From assembly GCA_015501075.1 (NCBI GenBank), contig JADNYJ010000703.1:1-15539 (forward strand): DNA of 15,539 nucleotides, in the 5' to 3' direction. How positions within the stretch are numbered: position 1 is the stretch's first letter; the number at the start of each line of letters is the position of its first letter. The notes beneath the pieces are model-generated. The model was not told the DNA's origin and made no database searches. It saw nothing but the letters and a program-made list of their open reading frames with translations. This document shows, one piece after another, positions 1 to 7,187 of the stretch. The stretch comes from Gymnopilus junonius (taxonomy: Eukaryota; Basidiomycota; Agaricomycetes; Agaricales; Galerinaceae). A program made the position numbers and the translations under genes.

Positions 1-504
1 GGTAGCGGTGGTACACCCCTGCACATCGTAAGTCCTCCATTCGTCCTCAGGTCCTCCCGACCCCTCACTTCCTCATCGCAGGCTGCTGCCGATGCCGAAC
101 GCGTATGTCTGGACAGCTTCCCGTAGTCCAGACCACTGGCCGTGCTCGTGTCGAGTGGGTGACACATACAAGGGGGCATGTTGATGCGAGGGAGAGAGTG
201 CACTGAGAGAACAGAGGAGGTGAGTAAACGCACTTTAGAATGAAAAGCTGGCAGAAAAACATACCTTGGCTTCGGTGTACCCCCACAAATGCCTTTGCCA
301 CCAGGAAGCGGCTCGCCATGGATATCTCTATCGGTGACGCACCGTGAAGATCAAGGCCGCTCCACATGCTGAAGACCCTGCTGGTTGAGAGACGGGGCGA
401 GAGAGAGACAGCTGAAAAAAGAACGGTAAGTAAGAACTTGAAGTGAAAGATGATCATGAGAAATTACACAAAGATCCGACATGAAAAACTTACAGAAAGA
501 ATAA
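1..504 (+). pseudogene. 3' tail of the exon-cassette array, copy 1
   Basis: This is the second copy of 9106-9624 and is interpreted from it. Visible parts are a donor GTAAGT at 28 with a CTCAC branch-like site and acceptor CGCAG ending at 81; the 107-133 hairpin; a donor GTGAGT at 220; and an intron 426-495 (GTAAGTAAG to CTTACAG) followed by AAA GAA TAA, stop at 502-504. The acceptor after the 220 donor, CTTCAG in copy 2, is lost here (TTCGGTG), and indels near 190-210 and 340-400 shift every short frame. The product is not recognised. It is either a decaying repeated gene or a noncoding spliced transcript. Confidence 0.4.
107..133 (+). repeat. Inverted repeat (8-bp stem) in cassette E, copy 1
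   Basis: GTCTGGAC at 107-114 is the exact reverse complement of GTCCAGAC at 126-133, leaving an 11-nt loop. It sits where sister cassettes carry a CTCGAC/GTCGAG stem. The same stem is at 9214-9240. Confidence 0.7.
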
Positions 505-666
505 GTGCAGAGGAGACGGCGTGCTGGACAAAAGACAGGTCCACAGCGCCAAGTTCCGCATATTTCGATTTACCCACGGCCCTTCTCCTTTCCCGCCGCC
601 GCCTCCTTGCTGAAAACAACGCCGACTGCTCCTATCGTTTCTGAAGACAGAGCGGCAAACAGCAGG
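505..666 (+). promoter_or_regulatory. Probable promoter/5' leader of PLAC8 copy 1
   Basis: Only about 160-300 bp separate the last stop of the upstream array (504) from the possible PLAC8 starts (667 or 809). The segment contains pyrimidine-rich tracts (about 580-640 and 690-760) of the kind that precede fungal transcription or translation starts. No clear TATA box is seen. Copy 2 carries about 36 extra bases here (9673-9709). Confidence 0.3.
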
Positions 667-3600
667 ATGGCAGTGATTCAGATGTGTCGCCTCTTTTTTG
701 TACTGTATCATCTTCTCCGTTCCTCGTTGCTGTTCTCATTCTCATTCTCAGTCGCAGTCGCCTCAGTCTTACAGTCGACCAATCTACAGCTAGACCACTC
801 TGCAAAAAATGCCAATCATCCTCATCGCCACCATCTCGATCCCAACCCAAGGCCCGTTCCTATTTTCGATTCCGATGAAGACCAGCAGGACCGATCTCAT
901 TCGAGGCAGACTCGGAGGGCACTCCGCGTGCTGAACCCGTCCGACTCAACTTGTTCGCTGGGGAGTGTTAGTGTTAGTGATAGCGGCTGTGCGGTGTCGT
1001 CGCCGTCGCTCTCAATAGCCCATCCGCGGTTGCTCTCGCCTTCGCCCTCGCCCTCCCGCCCTCACTCTGCCTCCACGTCATTCTCCCCCTCAGCTTCTCC
1101 TTCCACCCATACTTCTCCTCTTCTATCCCCTCCCCTCTCACCCTCTCCACCCCTCCCATCCGACCACCAGAACCATAAGCAAAAACAAGCAGAGTTAAGC
1201 GACAAGATCAAACGCCGCCGACGCGCTTTTGCAGATGCTATAGCACAAGCTGCGGGAGAGGGCCAGGATCCGTATACGCAGCCGTATCGGTATGCGTATG
1301 CTGCTGCTGGGTCTTTGAGGCGTGTTCGGGATGGGCAGCAGCAGGATCAGCGTTATTCAAGCCCTAGACAAAGCCAGGTTCAAGATTCAGGCGAGGACGG
1401 GGATCGTGTGCGGTCTACTGCGACTTTGACCTCCACGCTCCCGCCGTATGAGGAGTGTGGTGAAGAGGGTTTGGGTGAGGACGAGGATGTAGTTGTTATA
1501 TCTCCTGAGGGTGCCGGTGTCGGTGCCGGCGATCATCCACAGCTTCTTCAAGTTCCTCAACGTGCTGTTCTGTCTAATTCTAACTCCCAATGCCGTCTAC
1601 ACTCTCGGTCTCAGTCTCTGTCTCACCATCATGTACAGCCGCTACCGCATCTCCATCCGCCTACGCCTCCCCCCTCCCGTCCTCGTCCTACGGAGAAAGA
1701 GAAAGAGAGAGACTTCGGGTTATCGTATACCGCCCCTCCCCCTCGAGTACCAGCGTCACCAGTGCCACCAGCATCTCCTGTTCAAGACATCCATTCTCCC
1801 CGGCCGAAGAGGGAGACGAAGCTCAAGCTCAAGTTTGTGGATATAAGGCCTCTGTCGATTCATAGCAAGCGGGCACAGGAGCGGGAGCAGCAATCATACC
1901 AGCAGCAGTCATACCGTGATCCTTCGCCAGAGCATTGGCATAGCGCAGACTATGGAGGTGGTGGTAGATACTACGACCACGACTACGACTCACAGGCGTA
2001 TGGGTATCAACATCCAACTCAACTTCAACACTCGTATGCGTATCCGTACACGTACCCGCCTCCTGCTTTGCGTCCAGCCCAGTACAACCCCCGTTATGCA
2101 CCTTTGCCCACCCCCATGCTGATGCCGATGCCGCCTCCGCTAGCTGCCCATCCTCACCCCCATTTGACCAGTTATAGTCATGGCGGGATGGTGCCCACTG
2201 CTTCTGTTCCTGCTTCTGCTTCTGCTTCTCATTCGCGATATCATGGGGCTTATGGTGCCCTGCCTCTTTCTGCCCATCGTCACCGCCAACAGCAGCAGCA
2301 AAAACAGCTACACCGCCGTCAGCAACAACAGCATCCTCCGTCGTTGAGGCCCTCGTATGAGCCCTCAGCTTCCAAGTATTCAGATGCAGCTTCAGCTTCG
2401 ACTTGGGCTTACTCGGACGTTTACCCACCTCAGCCTCAGCCTCAGCCTCCGTGGTCCCAAGTTCAGCCTCACCCTACGTCTCAATCATACTCCTGTCCTC
2501 ACCCTATATCTCAACCATACTCCAATTCTTATTCTTCTTCTACGCCCGCACCCGCACCTCCAAACCGAAACCCCATCAGAACCAACAGGAGTCACGCTCC
2601 GCCGGTTGTAAAGTTGAGCGTGGATGGGTTGTCGTATGTTGATGCTGATGGTGATGGTGTTTGGGAGGGGGGAGGTGGAGGTGGAAATGTTGGGGGAGGT
2701 GCTGGTGCTGGTGGACATGGAGGACGTGAGGGTGCTGGTGGAGGTGCTCGAGGAGGTGTGGGTGTGGTGGGTATGGGCGCTGCTGCTGCCGGGGCTATTG
2801 GTGACGGAGCTATTGGTGAAGGCAACGCTGGTGCTCGACCGCGTCATCGAGGTCAAGTTCAACCTCAACCTCAAATGCGTTCTCGAGATCCTCAGCGTCA
2901 TCCTCAGCGTCAACCTCAGCATCAACCTCAGCGTCAGCTTGTGAGAGCTGCAGAAACATATCGCGTTCCGTCCCAAGCTCAAGCACGCTCTACACGACCT
3001 GTGGATGTGAATGTAGTTATCTCTCAACAGCCGCGTCACCATCCAGGGATGACGGCATCACTGTCGACCTCAATGGCCACTTCCGCTTCAAAGTCGCAGT
3101 CAGGACCAACTTCAGGCCGAGCGTGGTCATCGACGGCAACAGCGGCGGGAGGATGAAGACGACAACGAGAAAGAAAACGGCAAAAAACCCAAAAGGTCTC
3201 CCATTTGACTCAGAGGGGAGGAGAGAATGGAGTTCGGATCTGTGTGCGTTTTGTGATGATAATCTCGGGACGTGTGAGTTGGTCTTTTTTTCTTTGATTT
3301 TTTTTTGGGGGGGAGGGATTTGATTTTTTTATTCTTATTCCTTTCCGTCTTTCTTTTATCCTAAATACTAACCCCCCCTCTCTCTATCTTTGCCTACAGG
3401 CTGCAACGCCCTCTGGTGCCCATGCATGGTGTATGCGGGGAATAAAGCGCGAGTGGAGTATCTTGATGAGAAGGATGGGGTGTTGCCTGATGAGGAGCGG
3501 GGTACGTGCAGTGGGGATTGTTGGATCCATGGGCTGTTGACTGTTTTCACGGGGTGTGTGGGCGGGTGGGTTCTTCAGGTGGGTCTTACTTACTTCCTTT

Positions 3601-3848
3601 GTCCTCTGTCCTCTGTCCTCTATATTCTCTCTCTTATCCAAACATTTCCACTGACTTCTTCCTTACTTTTTCTCTTCAACTCGTAGATCCCAACCCGCAC
3701 CTCCATCCGACACCGATACGCTATCGCAGGTGATGGACTGGACGATTGTTGCGCGGTGATGTGTTGTTGTGCGCCGTGTGCGCTTGCGCAGGAGAGGAGG
3801 GAGATCGAGTTGGAGGAGGGGTGGAGGAAGAGGAGGAGGGGACGATAG
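667..3848 (+). CDS. PLAC8-family (DUF614) cysteine-rich protein with long disordered N-terminus, copy 1
   Basis: There are three exons: up to 3273, 3400-3578 and 3687-3848 (TAG). Spliced, the C-terminal ~139 residues form a PLAC8 domain: REWSSDLCAFCDDNLGTC, then CCNALWCPC (the family CCxxxxCPC signature, its first Cys codon split by intron 1), the hydrophobic stretch GLLTVFTGCVGGW, and DDCCAVMCCCAPCALAQERRE. Family members are Cys-rich, membrane-associated proteins linked to cell-size control, metal transport or organelle homeostasis; the role here is not inferred. Exon 1 encodes over 800 low-complexity residues: Ser/Pro-rich (~102-165), a basic patch near 181, Tyr/Pro/Gln-rich (~585-635) and a Gly-rich tract (~667-722). 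The start is uncertain. The first in-frame ATG is 667, but the ATG at 809, equivalent to the copy 2 start, is out of frame by 2 bases. The long frame stops at 3154-3156, while the PLAC8 frame is open upstream from at least 3048, so a frameshift or unseen splice lies near 2940-3150. Confidence 0.75.
3274..3399 (+). other. PLAC8 intron 1, copy 1
   Basis: Donor GTGAGT at 3274, a TACTAAC branch site about 25 nt before the CTACAG acceptor ending at 3399, and a T-rich middle. Splicing (ACG T|GC TGC) recreates the CC of the family signature, which is strong support. The copy 2 equivalent is 12373-12486. Its homopolymer tracts (poly-T, then poly-G near 3298-3315) differ in length between copies. Confidence 0.85.
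3579..3686 (+). other. PLAC8 intron 2, copy 1
   Basis: Donor GTGGGT directly after CAG at 3578, branch-like CCACTGACTTC, and acceptor CTCGTAG ending at 3686. It is a phase-0 intron: GGWVLQ joins IPTRTSIRHRYAIAGD in frame, as expected for PLAC8 proteins. The copy 2 equivalent is 12664-12769. Confidence 0.85.
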
Positions 3849-4308
3849 GGTTTGAGAGGGTTTGATATATTTGATGAATAACCCAGAGGGAAGGAATAGC
3901 CAAAAAAGGATAGTGCGGTGAAAGAGAGAAAGTAACTGTCTGTTTTCTGGTCACCTTTTATTCAGACTGACATAGTTTCCCCTCCCCCGAAGGCGAGAAC
4001 AGGGGAAACAGAGTTAGTAGTGACCATGGTGCGTAATCTCACCTTTTCAGTCACATTTTCATTGGCCTGGTGCTGTCAGCTGTCTAATTAAATGTTGGAG
4101 TTAGAGACCTGTATTCATCTGAAAATAAAGGAGGCATCTACTAACCTTGATCTATTCCTTGTTCGCTTTTGTGGTTCGCTTTCGCTGTTCCCTTCTCCCT
4201 CACTCCTCTAGCGGCCATCTAATCAAGCCTTCGATTTAACACTTGTACAATGCGGAAAATATAGGATATATTTACGAACATTGATATTTTCTTATTCTTG
4301 GGCTTTCT
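3849..4308. other. Convergent 3' region: no CDS; minus-strand terminal introns
   Basis: No open reading frame worth calling. On the minus strand there are two well-formed introns. One has donor GTTAGT near 4147, branch CTCTAACTCC and acceptor TTTAATTAG near 4084. The other has donor GTGAGATTACG near 4043, branch CACTACTAACTC and acceptor TATGTCAG near 3968. The ~40-nt exon between them has stops in all minus-strand frames, so this looks like a spliced 3' UTR or noncoding tail. Both introns are conserved in copy 2. Confidence 0.45.
3957..3962 (-). terminator. AATAAA poly(A)-type signal on the minus strand, copy 1
   Basis: The + strand TTTATT reads AATAAA on the minus strand, just downstream of the last minus-strand acceptor near 3968. 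It is kept in copy 2 at 13256-13261. This would end the minus-strand unit about 100 bp from the PLAC8 stop, making the two convergent. Fungal poly(A) signals are loose, so the call is moderate. Confidence 0.4.
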
Positions 4309-4395
4309 TCAAATCAATGCATCAAGAGTAAATTTGGAATCGAGTATATTTTCGTCAATGGCCATTTTGCGAGGATGGCGAAAGGCCCTGATGCA
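4309..4395 (-). CDS. Putative terminal coding exon of the minus-strand gene, copy 1
   Basis: It begins after an acceptor (GACTTGAATAG) and encodes CIRAFRHPRKMAIDENILDS followed by KFTLDALI and TGA at 4309-4311. The first 22 codons are collinear in copy 2 (13610-13696), with one synonymous GAC/GAT change before a 1-base deletion there alters the end. The upstream exon does not join in a clearly open frame, so its connection is uncertain. Product unknown. Confidence 0.35.
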   Translation of the reverse strand, partial: CIRAFRHPRKMAIDENILDSKFTLDALI

Positions 4396-4697
4396 CTATT
4401 CAAGTCAGCCACCCGAAACAAAGTAACAAAATTTCATGCTTACCTCACTATAACTTGCTCATTCATCCTTCCTTCATTCTTCGTTTGTGGCCAATTCTTT
4501 TCCTTCTTCCAAGTCCTCGGCTTTCTCGCCACCTTTGTCCTAATTATCAAGTCAACCACTCGAAACAAAGTCACAAATCATTATGCTTACCTTACTATGA
4601 CTCGCGCATTCTTCCTTCCTTCATTCTTCATCTTTAGTCGACCTTTCTTGCCCTCGAAATTATCAAGTTGAGCATTGGAAACAATTACATGACTCAC
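4396..4697 (-). repeat. Three tandem degenerate intron-exon cassettes on the minus strand, copy 1
   Basis: The minus-strand introns at 4396-4443, 4540-4590 and 4653-4697 are related sequences. Each runs from GTAAGCAT or GTGAGTCAT through a shared GTTTC core to a TKACTTGATAATTAG-like branch/acceptor. The first two exons, starting near 4539 and 4652, share the purine-rich ATGAAGAATGAAGGAAGG block. The unit period is about 145 bp between the first two and about 110 bp to the third. On the + strand the same repeat appears as two related hydrophobic peptide blocks, which I regard as a shadow. Copy 2 equivalent: 13697-13998, where one donor has changed from GTGAGT to GTCAGT. Confidence 0.55.
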
Positions 4698-4728
4698 CTT
4701 GTTTCCCTGTCAATGTTGCTCTGTTGAC

Positions 4729-4790
4729 CTATCAAAATATCCAGTAAGCACACACCTACTTGGATGAAATAAGGATCTCTTTTGACTCAC
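4729..4790 (-). other. Minus-strand intron, copy 1
   Basis: Read on the minus strand, the donor is GTGAGTCAAAAG at 4790 after AATGGTCTG, the branch is GTGCTTACTGG and the acceptor is TTTTGATAG at 4729. Length is 62 nt. The flanking minus-strand code CVNLNGL / VNRATLTGKQ joins in phase 0. The donor, branch and acceptor are present in copy 2 at about 14031-14090. Confidence 0.5.
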
Positions 4791-5242
4791 CAGACCATTC
4801 AAGTTGACACACATTAGAGCAAGTATGGACAGACAACGCAAAATACTGGCAGAGTTTCGCCATAATGATGGGAGAGAGCAACAAAGACGACTCAAATTTC
4901 TCTGGCTTTTTCATAACTTCCATTGCTTCTTTTCTCTTCCGCTCATCGCATATTCAGAAGCACCTCCGAGTTTTCTCACCATACCTTCCCCAGATATCAA
5001 TGCTACCATTACGATATTTCATTTCAATTCTCAACAATCTCACCTCTGACGTCTTTTGCCACATCCCAATCTTCTCCCTCAGTCTCTTCTCAATCGAGTC
5101 ATTCCATATCCCAGAGTTGCCTTCTAAATATATTTTTCTCATCAGGACTCCTGAAAATACACATCGTCTCATCCACCAAATCTTAGACTTCATCACTCTT
5201 CTTCGGATTTAGTTCCTGACTAGTAGTCTTGGAGTTACATAC
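4791..5242 (-). other. Minus-strand segment with short broken frames, copy 1
   Basis: Several short minus-strand frames look coding (IEKRLREKIGMWQKTSE near 5050-5100; SPDEKNIFRRQLWDME near 5105-5152; ASILRCLSILALMCVNLNGL near 4791-4850) but do not join into one frame. Possible donors are GTGAGATTGTTG after TCAGAG near 5046 and GTATGT at 5242. A 1-base indel near 5096 (AATCGAG here, AATCGAAG in copy 2) changes the frame between copies. This is probably a mixture of exons and introns; I cannot resolve it. Confidence 0.25.
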
Positions 5243-5425
5243 CAAAGTTTGATCCCAGGTGCTTCTTTGCATGTGCTGCGCTGCAGCAGCTGCAATTTGT
5301 TCTCTTTCCATCTGTCTCTCAAAATTATATCACTTGGAACATTGGCATCTATGTCTTTGATATAAGGCCTATTTGAACCTCTCAATGCTGCATAGCTTAT
5401 GGAATTCAAATTCCTCACTTCCATC
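5243..5425 (-). CDS. Putative internal exon of the minus-strand gene, copy 1 (frame-damaged)
   Basis: It is bounded by the acceptor CTTAAAAATAG at 5426 and the donor GTATGT at 5242. It encodes SNRPYIKDIDANVPSDIILR and onward DRWKENKLQLLQRSTCKEAP in one frame. The copy 2 version (14544-14728) is 2 bases longer and open from the acceptor through to the donor, so this copy appears to have lost 2 bases near 5388-5396 (TGCATAGCTTATGG against TGCCATAGCGTTATGG). No domain is recognised; the Asp/Ile/Arg/Lys-rich segment resembles an ordinary globular protein. Confidence 0.35.
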
Positions 5426-5537
5426 CTATTTTTAAGTCCGTATCCACACAAGCCCGAAGTGACTTCCTGAGCGCGCTAAACAACAAATATTTCATTCCAT
5501 CATCTTCTGAATCATCATCTCCATATTCTGATTTGTT
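5415..5537 (-). CDS. Putative acidic exon of the minus-strand gene, copy 1
   Basis: After an acceptor GGCTAG at 5538 the minus strand reads NKSEYGDDDSEDDGMKYLLF and continues 20 more residues to a TGA at 5415-5417. The two substitutions against copy 2 in the first part, GAT/GAC and TCA/TCG, are both synonymous in this frame, which supports coding. A 1-base difference after LLFS (AGCGCG against AGCGGTG) puts the copies in different frames towards the 3' end. The tail overlaps the preceding exon entry in another frame, so one of the two ends is wrong. Function unknown. Confidence 0.35.
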   Translation of the reverse strand, partial: NKSEYGDDDSEDDGMKYLLFSALRKSLRACVDTDLKIGWK

Positions 5538-5852
5538 CTAGCCTTTAAACCTGACAAGAGTTCTGGTAACGCTGGGTTAGGCCAAGCTGCCCGGGCCCAG
5601 GCGGTCACATCCAGATGCGCTGCTGTGTGCACTGCCACTGATGGGTCTAGCCTAGACTACTGTAATCTATTGATCTAATCTACCAGTCTGTACCTATCCA
5701 ATCCGAATGGGCTGAATGGCTAGCCTGGCTCGCCAGTCGATCAAATGATCAGAAGTAGCAAACGTACTTTCATATTGCCAGAGTTGGGCTGTCTAAGAGC
5801 TGGTGATTTGGAGGAAGAGCACAAATCTCAATATGTGAAATGATGGAAATGA

Positions 5853-6017
5853 TCAACCATCCTCTCCTCTATACCCATTTCTGCTCCAAGAAGCACTCAT
5901 TTTTCCGTATAATGTAATATTCAGCTGTTGCAAGTGGTGCTTCAGCTCGGCAAATAAGATGAATGACATGAATGGAGTATCATTTCTTGCTGACATATCC
6001 AAGATGTGTCTGGTCAT
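5853..6017 (-). CDS. Small minus-strand frame, 54 codons, copy 1
   Basis: From an ATG at 6017 the minus strand encodes MTRHILDMSARNDTPFMSFI, then LFAELKHHLQQLNITLYGKM and a short tail to TGA. In copy 2 the same ATG (15339) is open for 49 codons to 15190, but one extra G gives a different tail, LYGKNECFLEQKWV. GCC/GCT at the conserved Ala is synonymous. A different frame of the same bases reads APLATAEYYIIRKNECFLEQ in copy 1, and a GTATAG donor-like site follows the shared QKW. The correct frame is therefore not settled. It may be an exon, not a separate small gene. Confidence 0.25.
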   Translation of the reverse strand: MTRHILDMSARNDTPFMSFILFAELKHHLQQLNITLYGKMSASWSRNGYRGEDG

Positions 6018-6063
6018 TTAAACACTGTATGACATGAATTGAGTGTGCTAGTCTAGTTCTCTG

Positions 6064-6359
6064 CTATGTAGTGCACAAATCTCTAAGTAAATAATGACGA
6101 GAGTGAGAGGAATCTATTCTAAAATAGTTCACTGGCAGTAGTACGTCTGCAAGTGCATATGCTGTGAACATTTTCACATTCACTAAATCTTCAGCATGAA
6201 CTGAATTTAGTGTAGAGAAACAGGACTCAAAGAGCTAAATGATGAATTGAGATTAAAGATCAAAGGTTCGGTATAGATGATACCAGATAACAAGTTTGAG
6301 TTATCTAATCTCTTCAATATGCCCATCAGGCGCTCATCAACTCCTTCGCAACTTCCTTG
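6064..6359 (-). CDS. Putative two-exon coding segment of the minus-strand gene, copy 1
   Basis: The upstream part (6284-6359) reads QGSCEGVDERLMGILKRLDN then SNLLS. An intron 6201-6283 (GTATCATC to CACTAAATTCAG) is removed, and the frame continues in phase as VHAEDLVNVKMFTAYALADV, LLPVNYFRIDSSHSRHYLLR and on to a TAG at 6064-6066. The in-phase join supports the splice. The frame is closed upstream by TAA at 6360-6362, although LEEANRVLKG in the same frame precedes it. Copy 2 carries three 1-base insertions in the downstream exon and does not keep this frame. No family recognised. Confidence 0.35.
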
Positions 6360-6453
6360 TTACCCCTTCAAAACCCTGTTTGCCTCTTCCAGTTAAAAAG
6401 AATTATGGCCAATGCAATGGTCTATTAACTTACTGAGATACTAGACCCAAAGA

Positions 6454-6561
6454 TCAGCCCTCGATGAATGAGAATTGCCGATCTCCTCCATACACATCTG
6501 ATGGCTTGACAACAGTACTGTCAATGTTCGCCATTGTGGAATAATCCACTTTGCACATCAT
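6454..6561 (-). CDS. Short minus-strand frame, 35 codons
   Basis: It starts at ATG 6561: MMCKVDYSTMANIDSTVVKP, then SDVYGGDRQFSFIEG and TGA at 6454-6456. An overlapping frame reads RCVWRRSAILIHRGLIFGSS up to a GTAAGTTAATAG donor near 6437, so the true frame is unclear. There is no CAAX box or other peptide-precursor signature. It is short and has no second copy for comparison, so support is weak. Confidence 0.18.
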   Translation of the reverse strand: MMCKVDYSTMANIDSTVVKPSDVYGGDRQFSFIEG

Positions 6562-6565
6562 AGCG

Positions 6566-6769
6566 CTAGAAGAACAGTTGGCTAATTATCTGACAGAATA
6601 GGACATGGAACAAGTCCAACGTTTCAGTACAAAAAATTTCAAAGATATGGAGCTCGGAACGCACACACATCTCCCGTCTCTTCTCCTCCGTTCCCAATTC
6701 CACACTTGCATAAAAATTACCGCACAAATCGCACTTCTTCTGTACTCGGGTCCGGTGTACGTTATCCAT
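6566..6769 (-). CDS. Minus-strand frame with a CxxC motif, 67 codons
   Basis: From ATG 6769 it encodes MDNVHRTRVQKKCDLCGNFY, then ASVELGTEEKRREMCVRSEL, and ends in a hydrophobic tail (HVLFCQIISQLFF). CDLCGNFY resembles one half of a zinc-binding motif, but no matching Cys/His pair is evident. The composition of the first 50 residues looks coding; the tail probably belongs to an intron, with the frame leaving before it. Single copy only. Confidence 0.22.
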   Translation of the reverse strand: MDNVHRTRVQKKCDLCGNFYASVELGTEEKRREMCVRSELHIFEIFCTETLDLFHVLFCQIISQLFF

Positions 6770-6841
6770 CAAATGTACTAAGAAGCTCGAAATTTTCGCC
6801 GCTAGCAGTGGAAGAGCATATGAAACGATTCTTTCTGTTGT

Positions 6842-6908
6842 TTATGATTTCTTCGAAGTGGCTTGTTTCTGATCCTCATCAATTTCGACTGGTATTGTTG
6901 TTTCATCA
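6842..6908 (-). CDS. Putative terminal exon (SDETTIPVEIDEDQKQATSKKS)
   Basis: On the minus strand, intron 6909-6964 (donor GTGCCAATG, branch GCATTACAG, acceptor TCTGTCAG) is followed by SDETTIPVEIDEDQKQATSK plus KS and TAA at 6842-6844. The preceding exon, in phase, reads LDLQLHSDSVPFNLESSISQ. The hydrophilic composition and the clean in-phase splice suggest a real minus-strand coding end, but no homologue is recognised and no second copy exists in the window. Confidence 0.25.
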
Positions 6909-7123
6909 CTGACAGAATGAAGCTTCTGTAATGCTCGGATGAATTATGAACTTCACATTGGCACCTCTGAGATATTGAACTCTCGAGATTGAATGGAACG
7001 GAATCAGAGTGAAGTTGCAGATCCAAGCTCAGAGACAAAAATCTTAAAGTAAACACTCTCTCAAGTCAAGAACATGATTTCAATCTCACTACAAATATAT
7101 TCTAAATCACTGGATGTGTAGTC

Positions 7124-7187
7124 AATAGCAGTGAATGGCAATCCAAATCCCATTCGAAAGGATGAGCACAAGTCCGTCATTCATCAT
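7124..7187 (-). CDS. Possible 5' exon of a minus-strand gene
   Basis: ATG at 7187 begins MNDGLVLILSNGIWIAIHCY followed by TGA near 7125. It lies about 125 bp left of the + strand TATA box, so the interval 7190-7310 could be a divergent promoter. The frame is very short and the first donor is not obvious. It is listed only as the best candidate for the start of the minus-strand unit. Confidence 0.15.

Larger units (their letters stand above)
1..6214. repeat. Tandem segmental duplication, copy 1 (left-truncated)
   Basis: This stretch aligns base by base with 9106-15539: the cassette-array tail, the PLAC8 gene and the AT-rich minus-strand region occur in the same order and orientation. The match begins at the first base of the window, so the left boundary lies outside it. 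Differences from copy 2 are scattered substitutions and many 1-2 base indels, plus a lost segment of about 36 bp near 556 (present at about 9673-9709) and the absence of about 220 bp found at 12947-13170. Whether this is a genomic tandem repeat or two haplotypes joined by the assembler cannot be told from sequence alone. Confidence 0.93.
3950..6359 (-). other. Unrecognised spliced minus-strand gene, copy 1 (overall extent)
   Basis: A chain of short minus-strand introns with GTRAGY-type donors and TKAC branch sites (6201-6283, 4729-4790, 4653-4697, 4540-4590, 4396-4443 and two in the 3' tail) separates segments that look coding on the minus strand. Most of these features are conserved in copy 2. 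I hand-compared the copies in several proposed exons. GAT/GAC and TCA/TCG (5415-5537), GCC/GCT (5853-6017) and GAC/GAT (4309-4395) are synonymous in the proposed frames, whereas two changes in 5243-5425 alter residues (K/E, R/C). No continuous protein can be written because frame breaks differ between copies. Codons are AT-rich, unlike the PLAC8 gene. No family is recognised; a decayed transposon-derived gene or ordinary fungal hypothetical gene are both possible. Confidence 0.4.

Noticed and set aside
426..495. Box C/D snoRNA inside the last array intron (AAAGATGATCATGAG resembling a C box)
   Set aside because: No matching CTGA D box near the intron end and no terminal stem; the resemblance is only partial.
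1829..3042. Long minus-strand and alternative + frames inside the PLAC8 first exon
   Set aside because: Repetitive Pro/Gln/Gly/Ser codons keep several frames open. The sense frame continues into a recognisable PLAC8 domain, the others do not.
4375..4671. + strand frame with two hydrophobic repeats (ATRNKVTKFHAYLT... and TTRNKVTNHYAYLT...), open in both copies
   Set aside because: My hand count of differences between copies gives more first- than third-position changes, the stop is gained in copy 1, and the frame crosses three well-formed minus-strand introns. It is best explained as the reverse of the minus-strand cassettes.
5575..5615. GC-rich palindromic patch (GCCCGGGC) as a terminator or regulatory hairpin
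   Set aside because: It is short and copy 2 differs inside it; nothing ties it to a transcript end.
5700..5760. tRNA-like A-box/B-box resemblance (TGGCTAGCCTGG, CAGTCGATCAAAT)
   Set aside because: The B box does not fit GGTTCGANTCC and no cloverleaf can be folded.
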